Source of the DNA: SAR86 cluster bacterium AG-313-D11
Lineage (GTDB): Bacteria; Pseudomonadota; Gammaproteobacteria; Magnimaribacterales; D2472
Assembly: GCA_003284215.1 (NCBI GenBank)
Contig: QBVW01000006.1
Coordinates: forward strand, 1-38,519
Direction: 5' to 3'
DNA: 38,519 nt
Under the pieces are notes generated by a model. It searched no databases. It was given only the letters and a program-made list of their open reading frames with translations, and was not told the origin of the DNA. Shown piece by piece: positions 7,039 to 16,483 of the stretch; position 1 is the first letter of the stretch; every line of letters begins with the position of its first letter. Made by a program: the position numbers and the translations under genes.

Positions 7039-9183
7039 TTAGGGCATTGCATTCAGAGCTGCACCATAAATATCTGCAATCTCTGAAATCTGTTTATCTC
7101 TTGGTATGCCCGATCCATGTCCTGCTCTAGTTTCAACTCTCAGTAAGATTGGTTGTGCGCATCCCTGAAGTTTTTGCAATTTTGCAGCAAATTTATAGGA
7201 ATGAGCTGGCACGACTCTATCATCTCTATCAGATGTAGTTATTAAAGTGGGAGGATAACAAACGCCTTGCTTAATATTATGATAAGGGGAATAAGAATAT
7301 AAATTTTCGAAATGATTTAAATCTTCAGGCGAGCCATAATCTGACTCCCAGCCCCAACCAATTGTGAATTTATTAAAGCGTAGCATATCCATAACCCCTA
7401 CTTGAGGAATCGCAAATCCAAACAATTCTGGATTCTGAAGCATGGTAGCGCCAACTAAAAGGCCGCCATTTGAACGGCCTTGAATTACTGTAGATTTAGG
7501 CGAGCCAATGCCTTTGCTGTGAAGGTACTTTGCAGCATATGCGAAATCATCAAATACATTTTGTTTATTTAAAAGCATGCCTTGCTCATGCCACTTGCTT
7601 CCAAATTCTGATCCTCCTCTGAGATTTGCTAAAGCAAATATTCCTCCTTGATTCATCCAGGCAAGATATCTCTTAGAAAATCTTGGTAGCAATGCAATAT
7701 TAAAGCCACCATATCCATATAGTAAGATTGGTGAAGAGCTATCAATTAACAAATCTTTTTTATGGACAATGTGAAGAGGGATTAGAGTTCCATCTTTTGA
7801 GGGATAGAAAACCACACTTGCTTCATAGGCTTTAGTATCGAAACTATTTAACTCTTCCTCCCAAAATTTCTCGTAAGAATTAGTCTTTAAGTCTAATTTA
7901 AATATTTGCGAGGGCTGAATAAAATTTGTAAAGCTAAAATATGAGGATGTATCTTCTTTTTTACCGCCAAGACCTGAAATTGTTCCTTCAGCAGGCATTT
8001 TTAATGAGCCATACAGAGATCCAGAAGTATTGAAATATTTCACATCTGAAAAGGTATTATTAAGAAAATTGATCACAAAGCTTCCATTGATCATGTTGAT
8101 GCTGCTGATAGAGTTCTTTCCTTCAGGTATAACTTCCTGAAAACCTAATTCCAAATTATTAAAATCAAGAAGAACCACTTTTCCATTTGGCGCCATATCA
8201 TTGGTCAAAAACCATAAATAGTTTTCGTTACTATCTATAAAAGAGTAACTTGCAATAAATTGGTCGACTATTGGTATCAGTTCTTGATCTTCATATTTAG
8301 CTATGGATATTAAATTCCTTTCGTCAGTTCCCTTAGAGGTATATAAAATTTTATATTTTCCATCATCTGAAACAGTTAATGACCATGAGAGTAATGGGTC
8401 ATCTTTATTCTCAATTATAATTTCATCCTCTTGTTGAGGAGTTCCTACCAGGTGATATAACAGTTTAGGACTGCCATTAACAGCAGCTAGCTCGTCTCCA
8501 TCTGGTTGAGGATATTTTTTATAGAAGAATCCAAGCGAGTCTGGTGACCACTCGGCTGAGGAAAATTTTGACCAATTCAGTTCTTCATCCATAAACTGGC
8601 CTGAATTAATGTTCATTATTTTCCAGATTTTCCAATCTGATCCTCCATCAGAAATAGAAAATGCAAGCCAATTACTATCTGGGCTCACACTGGCAGCTGA
8701 CATAGCAACCGTGCCATCATCTGAAAATAAATTTGGATCGATCAGCACTCTTTCTTTGCATGAATCACAGTCTTTAACCATGAGCTTGTTTTGCTGCCAA
8801 TGACCATTATTAAAATAAAAAAAAGTTTTATTTTTAATAACAAAAGGAGTACTTAAATATTCACTAGTCCATATTGACTCTAAATCTTTTTGTATTTCAT
8901 CCCTGAAATCATTGCTTAAAAATGACTGAGTAAAAAAATTTTGTTTGTTCACCCACGCCTTGACCTCGTCACTTGTAAAGTCTTCCAGCCATCTATATGA
9001 GTCCAGTACTTTTATACCGTGATACTCATCATAATGCTCAATTTCTCTAGTTTGGGGTGGTTCGGCAACTTTAGAGCAAGCTGCAATTAAACAAATTGAT
9101 ATTACGAGCAAAGCAATTTTGTGAAGTTTGCCCGACTTATAAGTAAGAGGTGAAATATCTTTAATTCTTGTATCCATTTCCAT
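7039..9183 (-). CDS. Prolyl oligopeptidase family (S9A) lipoprotein
   Basis: The protein is 714 residues. A signal with lipobox (CLIAACSK) precedes EIEHYDEYHGIKVLDSYRWLEDF, the typical start of S9A peptidases. A seven-bladed propeller region occupies about 75-440 and the alpha/beta hydrolase domain follows. Catalytic residues are visible: Ser in GRSNGG (about residue 571), Asp in SDRDDRVVP, His in RAGHGSG, plus GYGGFNI for the oxyanion hole. It probably cleaves short proline-containing peptides in the periplasm. Two starts are possible (residues 1 and 3 are both Met). The gene begins 16 bases after malonyl-CoA decarboxylase on the same strand, so the two are likely co-transcribed. Confidence 0.92.
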   Translation of the reverse strand: MEMDTRIKDISPLTYKSGKLHKIALLVISICLIAACSKVAEPPQTREIEHYDEYHGIKVLDSYRWLEDFTSDEVKAWVNKQNFFTQSFLSNDFRDEIQKDLESIWTSEYLSTPFVIKNKTFFYFNNGHWQQNKLMVKDCDSCKERVLIDPNLFSDDGTVAMSAASVSPDSNWLAFSISDGGSDWKIWKIMNINSGQFMDEELNWSKFSSAEWSPDSLGFFYKKYPQPDGDELAAVNGSPKLLYHLVGTPQQEDEIIIENKDDPLLSWSLTVSDDGKYKILYTSKGTDERNLISIAKYEDQELIPIVDQFIASYSFIDSNENYLWFLTNDMAPNGKVVLLDFNNLELGFQEVIPEGKNSISSINMINGSFVINFLNNTFSDVKYFNTSGSLYGSLKMPAEGTISGLGGKKEDTSSYFSFTNFIQPSQIFKLDLKTNSYEKFWEEELNSFDTKAYEASVVFYPSKDGTLIPLHIVHKKDLLIDSSSPILLYGYGGFNIALLPRFSKRYLAWMNQGGIFALANLRGGSEFGSKWHEQGMLLNKQNVFDDFAYAAKYLHSKGIGSPKSTVIQGRSNGGLLVGATMLQNPELFGFAIPQVGVMDMLRFNKFTIGWGWESDYGSPEDLNHFENLYSYSPYHNIKQGVCYPPTLITTSDRDDRVVPAHSYKFAAKLQKLQGCAQPILLRVETRAGHGSGIPRDKQISEIADIYGAALNAMP

Positions 9184-9199
9184 ATTTTAATTGCAAGGC

Positions 9200-10462
9200 T
9201 TAGTTATGAATTTGTAATTTTTTTACTAGAGTTTTAATTAAATCTGATTGCATAATATGCTTAGATTTAAAAAATGATTCATGATTTTCCTCTAGGGTAT
9301 CAAGATTATAAATATAATTTATCATCAGACCTTTCGATTGATTTTTCCCTTTATCAGATAAATCAGCATTTAGATTTATCCTGCCCAGCACAGCTCCATT
9401 ACCTAGATGAAATTTAGCAACAGGGTCATTGGGGAAACCATCCTCTCTATCTGATTTTAAAAGATAAATTAGCGCCTGTTTTAGCAGCGCATCCTCATCC
9501 ATGCCTTGATGGGGAATAGATTTTTTGTTCATCCATTTAGTAAAATCAGGCACCGGTGAAAGCGTGGCAAAATTATCCAATCCTGCATTTTCTTGTTTAA
9601 GTTTATGAGCAACTCTTTTAATTAAAAAATTACCAAAAGAAATACCTGATAATCCTGCTTGGCAATTTGAGATAGAATAAAAAACAGCAGTATTGATCTC
9701 TTGATCTAAGGTAACACTCCTATCAATTTTTATGATCTCATTAATTGTTTCAGGCATACCTCTACTAAGTGCAACCTCAACAAAAATAAGTGGTTCATTG
9801 GGCATGAGTGGGTGAAAAAAAGCAAAACACTTTCTGTCTTCTGGTGCGAGCCTTGCTCTAAGGTCATCCCATGAGTTAATTTCATGCACAGCCTCATATG
9901 CAATAATCTTTTCTAAAATATTTGCAGGAGTTGTCCAATCTATATTTTCTAAAACTAAAAATGATGGGTTGAACCAATGCTTAAATAACTTCAAAAGACT
10001 TTTATCAAAGAAGTCTAGGCTTGGATTATCTTTTTTAAGCTGCAGGATTCTTTCTCTCAAACGCACCAATCTTAAGGTTCCTTCGTTTGCAGTATTTAAT
10101 CTCTTAAACAGTTCCACCCACTTAGGTTGAGAGGTTTGGAGAATAATCTCTAGATTTCGTTGAGTTTTATTTTGCGAATATTTGTTTGATGCCTTCATCA
10201 AAGAATTAACATCTATGTCATATTTCTCTAGGATGGCATCAAAAAATTTGACGAACTCTTTATCATCAAGCTCTTCTATCAGTTCTGAGAGATGCTCAGC
10301 AAATACAAGAGAGGAAACCTCTCCACTTTTCGACATTACAGACTCTAACGCCATATCAATATCATCATGCAGAACTCCAAAATCTTTGGAGCGAAAATAA
10401 CTGCTTTTTTTAAGCAGTGATCGGCTCATGATGGACGAAAGTAGATTTTGAAAAAAATTCAT
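9200..10462 (-). CDS. Malonyl-CoA decarboxylase
   Basis: The protein is 420 residues and covers the N-terminal helical domain and the acetyltransferase-like catalytic domain of the family. Family landmarks are FFHPLMPNEPLIFVEVALS, AVFYSISNCQAGLSGISFG (Ser in the catalytic region), FATLSPVPDFTKWM, and FHLGNGA with the catalytic His, followed by LNADLSDKGKNQSKGLMINY. The reaction is malonyl-CoA to acetyl-CoA and CO2; in bacteria it serves malonate use or malonyl-CoA detoxification. No malonate transporter or malonyl-CoA synthetase lies next to it. It diverges from fhs across 159 bases. Confidence 0.9.
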   Translation of the reverse strand: MNFFQNLLSSIMSRSLLKKSSYFRSKDFGVLHDDIDMALESVMSKSGEVSSLVFAEHLSELIEELDDKEFVKFFDAILEKYDIDVNSLMKASNKYSQNKTQRNLEIILQTSQPKWVELFKRLNTANEGTLRLVRLRERILQLKKDNPSLDFFDKSLLKLFKHWFNPSFLVLENIDWTTPANILEKIIAYEAVHEINSWDDLRARLAPEDRKCFAFFHPLMPNEPLIFVEVALSRGMPETINEIIKIDRSVTLDQEINTAVFYSISNCQAGLSGISFGNFLIKRVAHKLKQENAGLDNFATLSPVPDFTKWMNKKSIPHQGMDEDALLKQALIYLLKSDREDGFPNDPVAKFHLGNGAVLGRINLNADLSDKGKNQSKGLMINYIYNLDTLEENHESFFKSKHIMQSDLIKTLVKKLQIHN

Positions 10463-10621
10463 GTGTGCTTAAAAGTTGTTAAATAAAAATTATATATCTC
10501 CAGATTTATCATTATTAAATGCAAAACAACGTTTAATTATTATTGCATTTTTACAAGTAAAAATAACAAGTGCATAGAAATACTTTTTATGTAATATTGA
10601 AGGATAAATTTATCATCTTTT

Positions 10622-12295
10622 ATGAAAACAGATATAGAAATAGCCAGAGAGGCAGATATTAGACCGATTGAAGCAATTGCTTCAAAGATTGGCGTTGATG
10701 AGAAATATCTAGAGAAATATGGAAAGTTTAAGGCTAAGGTTAATCTTTCGTTAATAAAAGAAAATCTCAAAGATCGTAAGAGTGGCAAATTAATTTTAGT
10801 CACTGCAATATCCCCAACACCAGCCGGTGAGGGCAAGACTACAACGAGTGTTGGCTTGGTAGATGGGCTTTGCCATATTGGAAAAAAAGCTATGATTTGT
10901 CTAAGAGAGCCAAGCTTGGGTCCATGTTTTGGTATGAAGGGAGGTGCTGCTGGAGGTGGCCTAGCTCAAGTAATACCTATGACCGATATTAATCTTCATT
11001 TTACAGGTGATTTCCATGCCATTGGAGCGGCACACAATCTTCTTTCTGCTCTTATAGACAACCACATACATTGGGATAATCAGTTGGATATAGATCCTCG
11101 ACGAATAACTTGGAAGCGGGTGGTTGATATGAATGATAGGTCGCTCAGGGATATTACATGCGGTCTTGGTGGAACAACCAATGGTATACCTAGACAAAGT
11201 GGCTTTGATATAACTGTTGCCTCTGAGATTATGGCTGTGTTTTGTCTTGCTTCAGATCTTGATGACTTGAAAAAAAGAATTGGTAATATAGTTATAGGTT
11301 ATACGAGATCAAATGAGCCAGTTAGAGCAAAGCAACTAAAAGCTGATGGAGCTATAACTGCATTGTTGCAGGATGCATTTCAACCTAACTTAGTGCAAAC
11401 CCTTGAAAATAATCCTGCATTCGTTCACGGCGGGCCATTTGCGAATATTGCCCATGGTTGTAACTCTGTAATTGCAACTAAAACAGCTCTAAAACTTGCA
11501 GATTATGTAGTAACTGAAGCTGGTTTTGGAGCAGACCTTGGTGCTGAAAAATTTTTTGATATTAAATGTAGAAAATCAGGTTTAAAACCAGATGCCGTTG
11601 TATTGGTTGCCACAACTAAAGCATTAAAAATGCATGGCGGCATTAAGAAAGATGATCTGGGTGCAGAGAATGTAGATGCTGTAACCAAGGGCTGTAAAAA
11701 TCTTGCAAAGCATGTCGAAAATATACAAAAATTCGGTGTTCCTGTCGTAATTGCTATCAATGATTTTGTTACTGATACAGAAAAAGAACATGCAGCAATC
11801 ATTGATTTTTGTAATAGTATTAGTATTGAGTGCAGAATTTCTTCTCATTGGGAAAAAGGTGGCGCAGGGGCAGCAGGCCTTGCCGAAGAGGTTGTAAAGA
11901 TTGCAGATGCTAATTTAGCTAAATTTAAGACATTGTATGAAGACAAACTTCCACTATGGGAAAAAACTAAATATGTCGCTCAAACCATTTATGGAGCTGC
12001 TGACATTATTGCAGATAAAAAAGTTAGGAATCAATTTCAAAAACTAGAGGATGATGGATTTGGCGATTACCCAATATGTATGGCAAAGACTCAATACAGC
12101 TTTTCCACAGATCCATTGCTCATGGGCGCTCCTACTGGGCATGATGTGCCTATAAGGGAAGTGCGCCTTTCTGCAGGAGCAGAATTCATTGTGGTCGTTT
12201 GTGGTGAGGTTATGACAATGCCTGGATTACCCAGAATACCTGCTGCAGAAAATATTGATGTTGACGATGACGGATTAATTCAAGGTTTGTTTTAG
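10622..12295 (+). CDS. fhs: Formate--tetrahydrofolate ligase
   Basis: The protein is 557 residues, full length for the family. The ATP-binding loop TPAGEGKTT sits near residue 66, followed by [20 protein letters not shown] and [25 protein letters not shown], all diagnostic of Fhs. It interconverts formate + THF + ATP and 10-formyl-THF. In organisms that strip methyl groups onto THF it is thought to run in reverse to release formate and make ATP. It heads a +strand set with NAD formate dehydrogenase (26 bases on) and glutathione-dependent formaldehyde dehydrogenase, which supports an oxidative C1 role here. No strong ribosome site is next to the ATG; an AAGGA lies about 18 bases upstream. Confidence 0.97.
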   Translation: MKTDIEIAREADIRPIEAIASKIGVDEKYLEKYGKFKAKVNLSLIKENLKDRKSGKLILVTAISPTPAGEGKTTTSVGLVDGLCHIGKKAMICLREPSLGPCFGMKGGAAGGGLAQVIPMTDINLHFTGDFHAIGAAHNLLSALIDNHIHWDNQLDIDPRRITWKRVVDMNDRSLRDITCGLGGTTNGIPRQSGFDITVASEIMAVFCLASDLDDLKKRIGNIVIGYTRSNEPVRAKQLKADGAITALLQDAFQPNLVQTLENNPAFVHGGPFANIAHGCNSVIATKTALKLADYVVTEAGFGADLGAEKFFDIKCRKSGLKPDAVVLVATTKALKMHGGIKKDDLGAENVDAVTKGCKNLAKHVENIQKFGVPVVIAINDFVTDTEKEHAAIIDFCNSISIECRISSHWEKGGAGAAGLAEEVVKIADANLAKFKTLYEDKLPLWEKTKYVAQTIYGAADIIADKKVRNQFQKLEDDGFGDYPICMAKTQYSFSTDPLLMGAPTGHDVPIREVRLSAGAEFIVVVCGEVMTMPGLPRIPAAENIDVDDDGLIQGLF

Positions 12296-12321
12296 AAATT
12301 AAAATTTAAGAGGAGAAAAAA

Positions 12322-13518
12322 ATGAAAATATTATGCGTCTTATACGATGATCCAAAAGATGGAATGCCTACGAGCTATCCAAAAAAGGAATTGCCGAAAC
12401 TGGAAAAATATCCTGATGGCATGACATTGCCCAGTCCAAAAGGAAGAGATTTCAACCCTGGCGAGCTATTGGGTTGTGTCTCTGGCGAACTTGGTTTGCG
12501 AAAGTTTTTAGAAGACAGAGGGCACACCTTGGTTGTAACCTCTGATAAGGATGCTGATGGATGTACTGCAGATAAAGAATTAGTTGATGCAGATATTGTT
12601 ATTTCTCAGCCTTTCTGGCCTTACTACCTCACAAGAAAAAGAATGGAAAGTGCGCCTAATTTAAAGATGGCAATTACTGCTGGTATAGGCTCTGATCATG
12701 TCGATTTGCAGGCTGCGATGGATCATAAAGTTGATGTTGTTGAGGTAACTTATTGTAATTCCCGTTCAGTTGCAGAGCATATTGTTATGATGATTCTTGC
12801 TTTGGTTAGGGATTATCATAATCAGCACAGGATTGTGAATGAGGGTGGTTGGCATATCGCTGATGCAGTTCAAAGATCTTATGATGTTGAAGGTATGCAT
12901 ATCGGTACAATTGCTGCTGGCCGCATCGGTTATGACATGCTGCGAAAAATGCATCCATTTGATGTACATTTACATTATTTTGATAAACATAGATTAAGCT
13001 CAGACCAAGAGGCAGAATTGAACTTAACTTACCATGACTCCGTTGAATCTTTGGTTGCAGCTTGCGACGTTATTAATATAAGTTGCCCACTTCATCCAGA
13101 AACAGAGCATTTGTTTAATGATGATTTGATTGGTAAATGTAAACCTGGCGCCTATATCATTAATACGGCTAGAGGAAAAATTTGTGATAGAGATGCTATT
13201 GTCAGGGCCTTAGAGTCAGGACAATTAAGTGGATATGCAGGAGACGTTTGGTTTCCTCAACCAGCGCCAAATGATCATGTTTGGAGAACGATGCCTCATC
13301 ACGGTATGACTCCTCATACTTCAGGCACCTCATTATCCGCTCAAACAAGATATGCTGATGGAGTAAGAGAAATATTGGAGTGTTTCTTTGATGGAGAAGA
13401 AATCAGGAATCAGTATTTAATTGTTCAGGATGGCGATCTTGCTGGAATGGGAGCTCACTCTTATACCAAAGGGACAGCAACCGGGGGTTCTGAAGAGGCA
13501 GCTAAATTTAAGAAGTAG
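12322..13518 (+). CDS. fdh: NAD-dependent formate dehydrogenase (metal-free type)
   Basis: The protein is 398 residues and very close in pattern to the single-subunit methylotroph enzymes of the D-2-hydroxyacid dehydrogenase family: KILCVLYDDP at the start, VSGELGLRKFLE, ISQPFWPYYLT, GIGSDHVDLQ, TYCNSRSVAEH, the nucleotide-binding GTIAAGRIG, NTARGKICDRDA, GYAGDVWFPQPAP and TPHTSGTSLSAQ with the catalytic His. It oxidises formate to CO2, giving NADH. AGGAG lies 10 bases before the ATG. It follows fhs closely, so formate from THF or from formaldehyde detoxification would end here. Such cofactor-free FDHs are typical of methylotrophs and of bacteria living on methylated compounds. Confidence 0.96.
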   Translation: MKILCVLYDDPKDGMPTSYPKKELPKLEKYPDGMTLPSPKGRDFNPGELLGCVSGELGLRKFLEDRGHTLVVTSDKDADGCTADKELVDADIVISQPFWPYYLTRKRMESAPNLKMAITAGIGSDHVDLQAAMDHKVDVVEVTYCNSRSVAEHIVMMILALVRDYHNQHRIVNEGGWHIADAVQRSYDVEGMHIGTIAAGRIGYDMLRKMHPFDVHLHYFDKHRLSSDQEAELNLTYHDSVESLVAACDVINISCPLHPETEHLFNDDLIGKCKPGAYIINTARGKICDRDAIVRALESGQLSGYAGDVWFPQPAPNDHVWRTMPHHGMTPHTSGTSLSAQTRYADGVREILECFFDGEEIRNQYLIVQDGDLAGMGAHSYTKGTATGGSEEAAKFKK

Positions 13519-13555
13519 TTAAATTCTTCATTAATGTATATGGAAGAGGTAAGTA

Positions 13556-14665
13556 TTGATTAAAACTAGAGCAGCAGTTGCTTTTGAAGCTGGTAAGCCT
13601 TTAGAGATTATTGAAGTAGATCTTGAGGGACCTAAAGCTGGCGAAGTTTTGGTTGAGATGAAAGCAACTGGTGTATGTCATACAGATGCTTTCACTCTTT
13701 CGGGAGAGGATCCTGAGGGGGCTTTCCCTGCAATCTTAGGTCATGAGGGCGCAGGTATTGTTGTCGAGGTTGGAAAAGGCGTAAAAAGTGTAAAACCTGG
13801 AGATCATGTGATACCTCTCTACACAGCTGAATGTGGCGAATGTGAATTTTGCCTTCATCCAAAAACTAATTTGTGTCAGGCGGTTAGAGAAACTCAAGGC
13901 AAAGGTATTATGCCAGACGGCACAAGCAGATTTTCACTTGATGGCAAGCCTATTCTTCACTATATGGGATGCTCAACTTTCTCTAATTACTCTGTCCTCC
14001 CTGAAATTTCTTTAGCAAAAGTTAGAAAGGATGCGCCATTCGATAAGATTTGTTATATCGGTTGTGGAGTAACTACAGGAATAGGGGCTGTAGCTTTTAC
14101 TATGGGGGTTGAGGCTGGATCCACGGTTGCAATATTTGGATTGGGAGGAATAGGCCTCAATGTTATTCAAGGCGCAAAGATGGTTGGTGCATCAAGAATA
14201 ATCGGGATAGACTTGAATGATTCTCGGGCTTCAATCGCGACCAAATTTGGCATGACTGATTTTATTAATCCTAATAATATCGAAAATGTAGTTGATCATA
14301 TTATTGAGATGACTGGTGGAGGGGTAGATTATAGTTTTGAATGCATCGGCAACGTTGATGTGATGCGCCAAGCGCTTGAGTGCTGTCATAAAGGCTGGGG
14401 AGAAAGTTGTATTATTGGAGTGGCAGGCGCTGGTCAAGAGATCTCGACAAGACCATTTCAACTTGTTACAGGTCGATCATGGAGAGGAACAGCATTTGGA
14501 GGAGCAAGCGGACGAACAGATGTACCAAGAATAGTTGATTGGTATATGGATGGAAAGATTAATATTGATGATCTAATTACTCATAAGATGCCTCTTGAGG
14601 ATATCAACAAAGCCTTTGATCTTATGCATCAAGGAAAAAGCATTCGTTCTGTCATTGAGTTTTAA
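13556..14665 (+). CDS. frmA: S-(hydroxymethyl)glutathione dehydrogenase / class III ADH
   Basis: The protein is 369 residues, the usual length. The catalytic zinc site is Cys41 (GVCHTD) and His63 (LGHEGAG) plus a later Cys; the structural zinc site is [15 protein letters not shown]. The Rossmann motif GLGGIGLN is present, as is [16 protein letters not shown]. It oxidises S-hydroxymethylglutathione, the spontaneous formaldehyde adduct, with NAD. The start is TTG at 13556, giving the family-typical [15 protein letters not shown], with AGAGG six bases upstream; there is no in-frame ATG at that point. The next enzyme, S-formylglutathione hydrolase, is not adjacent. Its position after fhs-fdh marks this as a formaldehyde/formate oxidation operon. 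Confidence 0.95.
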   Translation: MIKTRAAVAFEAGKPLEIIEVDLEGPKAGEVLVEMKATGVCHTDAFTLSGEDPEGAFPAILGHEGAGIVVEVGKGVKSVKPGDHVIPLYTAECGECEFCLHPKTNLCQAVRETQGKGIMPDGTSRFSLDGKPILHYMGCSTFSNYSVLPEISLAKVRKDAPFDKICYIGCGVTTGIGAVAFTMGVEAGSTVAIFGLGGIGLNVIQGAKMVGASRIIGIDLNDSRASIATKFGMTDFINPNNIENVVDHIIEMTGGGVDYSFECIGNVDVMRQALECCHKGWGESCIIGVAGAGQEISTRPFQLVTGRSWRGTAFGGASGRTDVPRIVDWYMDGKINIDDLITHKMPLEDINKAFDLMHQGKSIRSVIEF

Positions 14666-14708
14666 TTATTCGTAAATACTTCCAAGAGACCTCACAACAA
14701 ACACCCCA

Positions 14709-15266
14709 TTAAACGAATGATCTTGGGTCTCTAGAAAAAATCTTTTCAATCATTGGAATAAAATGCTTTAAAGGTTGTGTTTTGTATTTCGGGTCAAATG
14801 ATTTTTGATCCCAATTAGCACAGAAATCGATACAATCTTGATAGTAGGGGTGGTCTTTATATTGTTCTCTTAAATTCCTATTTTTGTCGTAATGATGCAT
14901 CCAATAATATCCTTGGAATAAACCATGGTTTAGAACTATCCAATAATTTTTTTCATTAATGTATGGTCTTAAGAGTGCCGCAGAGACTTGTGAGTGGTTA
15001 GATGGAGAAATTACATCACCAATGTCATGAAGAAGAGCGCATACAATTGTTTCCATATCTGCTCCATCTTTTTCTGCTCTTGTGGCAGTTTGCAGTGAAT
15101 GCTGTAGCCTGCTAATTTGATATGGAGAATCTCCATCCATCATTTGAAGCCATTGAATAACTCGTTGTGATAAGTTTCTTTCATTTTTTGAGTCATGTAT
15201 CGCTACTAAATCATAGTCATCTTTCGTGCCCTGATCCATTGATCTAAATCCAACTTTTTTTACCAA
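14709..15266 (-). CDS. HD-domain protein, TmpB/PhnZ-like mixed-valent diiron oxygenase candidate
   Basis: The protein is 185 residues. HD metal ligands are readable in order: His56 (RLQHSLQT), His80-Asp81 (LLHDIGD), His91, His114 (LNHGLF) and Asp153 (NWDQKSFDP). Such proteins were long called phosphohydrolases, but PhnZ and TmpB of this fold are diiron oxygenases that cleave the C-P bond of 1-hydroxy-2-aminoethylphosphonates. The gene follows the BBOX-like oxygenase with the arrangement TGA-G-TTG, the start being TTG at 15266 with AAGAGG eight bases upstream; an ATG ten codons in is the alternative. That tight coupling to a 2OG oxygenase is the TmpA-TmpB arrangement. At the position of the PhnZ lid Glu (seven before the first His) it has Tyr49. 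Reaction inferred, not shown. Confidence 0.7.
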   Translation of the reverse strand: MVKKVGFRSMDQGTKDDYDLVAIHDSKNERNLSQRVIQWLQMMDGDSPYQISRLQHSLQTATRAEKDGADMETIVCALLHDIGDVISPSNHSQVSAALLRPYINEKNYWIVLNHGLFQGYYWMHHYDKNRNLREQYKDHPYYQDCIDFCANWDQKSFDPKYKTQPLKHFIPMIEKIFSRDPRSFV

Positions 15267-15267
15267 C

Positions 15268-16353
15268 TCAATTGCCTCTTAAATTTTTATAAAGAAATAA
15301 ATTATTTTCTATGTTATCAAGTTCATAATAAGCATCCTGAAGATGACGCTTTCCATCGGGTTTGAATTCTTTCCTCCCATGAAGCACTCGATGGGATGAT
15401 ACCAAGAGTATATTGCCTGCATCTAGTCTGAATATTGATTTGTATTTTTTATCATTCACTCTCTTACACAGCTCATGGTAAGCTTTATAAAATAAATCTA
15501 TGTTTTGCTTACGTGGGTCTATCATTTGCATTAATTGGTTGGAATACCTAAATCCAATTACCTCATTTAAAGAATTCAATCTAATGATTGGTTCATTTGC
15601 ATAAGTTTCATTTTCTTCATCAAACTCCCTAAAAGGAACGGTAAAGGTTCTTAAAACATCAAAAAAATTAGGGCAATCTTCCCTTAGATCACTCAGGACC
15701 TTATATCCATCCACTATCATTGATTCCCCGCCACTGCATTCATTTTCAAGCATGTGAAGAGCTTGCACGCTTGGTGGCCAAGAATAACTAGCAAAATCAT
15801 TGTGAGGAGGAACCTCTAATGAGGTATGCGCAATATTGTATACATGACCATCGACAGAGACATTATGAATTCGCTCAAACAATACCTCTCTTATTGGACC
15901 TAGTTTTGGGGTAAGTTTTTCTAATGAGTTAGGGATGCATGGCGAGTTTTTAATGCATATTGCACCTGTTGAAATAAAGTCAGAGAAGGCTTCAATAGCA
16001 ACATCATTATTTTGAAGCAGCTCAGACCAATCGTAATAGTTTGGAATAAAAGTATCAGCCCATAATATTTTTTTTGGTTTCCTGGGCTGAGTTAAAAATT
16101 CAATATCTTTAAAATTTATACTTGTTTCATGGTCATCAGGCCAAAAAATATTAATAGCATTTTCATTTACATTAACAATCTTCGGTTTTAAATCTACTGG
16201 TATGGAACTAAGCATAAAACGTTTCTCTTGAGTTTCCCTAACCCTGCAATTATTACAGGGGCAGTTGTCCCTCAGCCATAAAAATGGGAGTTCATATTCT
16301 AATTTTTTATTTTTTATAATTTTTAGCGAGCTTTCGCTAATTTGAACATCCAT
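15268..16353 (-). CDS. Gamma-butyrobetaine hydroxylase/TmpA-like Fe(II)/2OG oxygenase
   Basis: The protein is 361 residues. The N-terminal zinc domain has Cys31, Cys33, Cys36 (DNCPCNNC) and His75. The double-stranded beta-helix domain follows, with iron ligands His184 and Asp186 (PPHND) and His325 (RVLHGR) and the 2OG-binding Arg336. This is the layout of gamma-butyrobetaine hydroxylase and of TmpA, which hydroxylates 2-(trimethylammonio)ethylphosphonate. Of the BBOX residues that cage the trimethylammonium, the equivalent of Tyr366 is kept (Tyr342), but the Tyr194 position (eight before the first iron His) is His176. The HD-domain partner starts one base after its stop. Carnitine synthesis is the alternative, but no other carnitine gene is present. 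Class certain, substrate open. Confidence 0.8.
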   Translation of the reverse strand: MDVQISESSLKIIKNKKLEYELPFLWLRDNCPCNNCRVRETQEKRFMLSSIPVDLKPKIVNVNENAINIFWPDDHETSINFKDIEFLTQPRKPKKILWADTFIPNYYDWSELLQNNDVAIEAFSDFISTGAICIKNSPCIPNSLEKLTPKLGPIREVLFERIHNVSVDGHVYNIAHTSLEVPPHNDFASYSWPPSVQALHMLENECSGGESMIVDGYKVLSDLREDCPNFFDVLRTFTVPFREFDEENETYANEPIIRLNSLNEVIGFRYSNQLMQMIDPRKQNIDLFYKAYHELCKRVNDKKYKSIFRLDAGNILLVSSHRVLHGRKEFKPDGKRHLQDAYYELDNIENNLFLYKNLRGN

Positions 16354-16385
16354 TTTTTAACGATTAAAAATTAATTATTAAAAAA

Positions 16386-16413
16386 ATCATATCCTTAAAT
16401 ATTTATTAATCAA
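16386..16413 (-). promoter_or_regulatory. Candidate sigma70 promoter for the oxygenase pair
   Basis: On the minus strand TTGATT (16408-16413) and TATGAT (16386-16391) are separated by 16 bases, with four and five matches to the -35 and -10 consensus. The predicted start would lie about 25 bases ahead of the oxygenase ATG. No good ribosome site precedes that ATG. In such AT-rich sequence this could be chance. Confidence 0.3.
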
Positions 16414-16483
16414 TAAATTTTTATAAGTTTTAACTGATGTAAAAATTTTCACTAATTTCATTTATGTTGGGTATGCTATTTGT

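Noticed and set aside
10603-10614. GATAAATTTATC palindrome seven bases before the fhs ATG
   Set aside because: A 12-base AT-rich palindrome is expected many times by chance in this window; no supporting promoter or conservation seen.
9200-12295. Malonyl-CoA decarboxylase as part of the C1 island
   Set aside because: It is divergent from fhs and closely paired with the peptidase gene instead; no metabolic link to methyl oxidation is evident.
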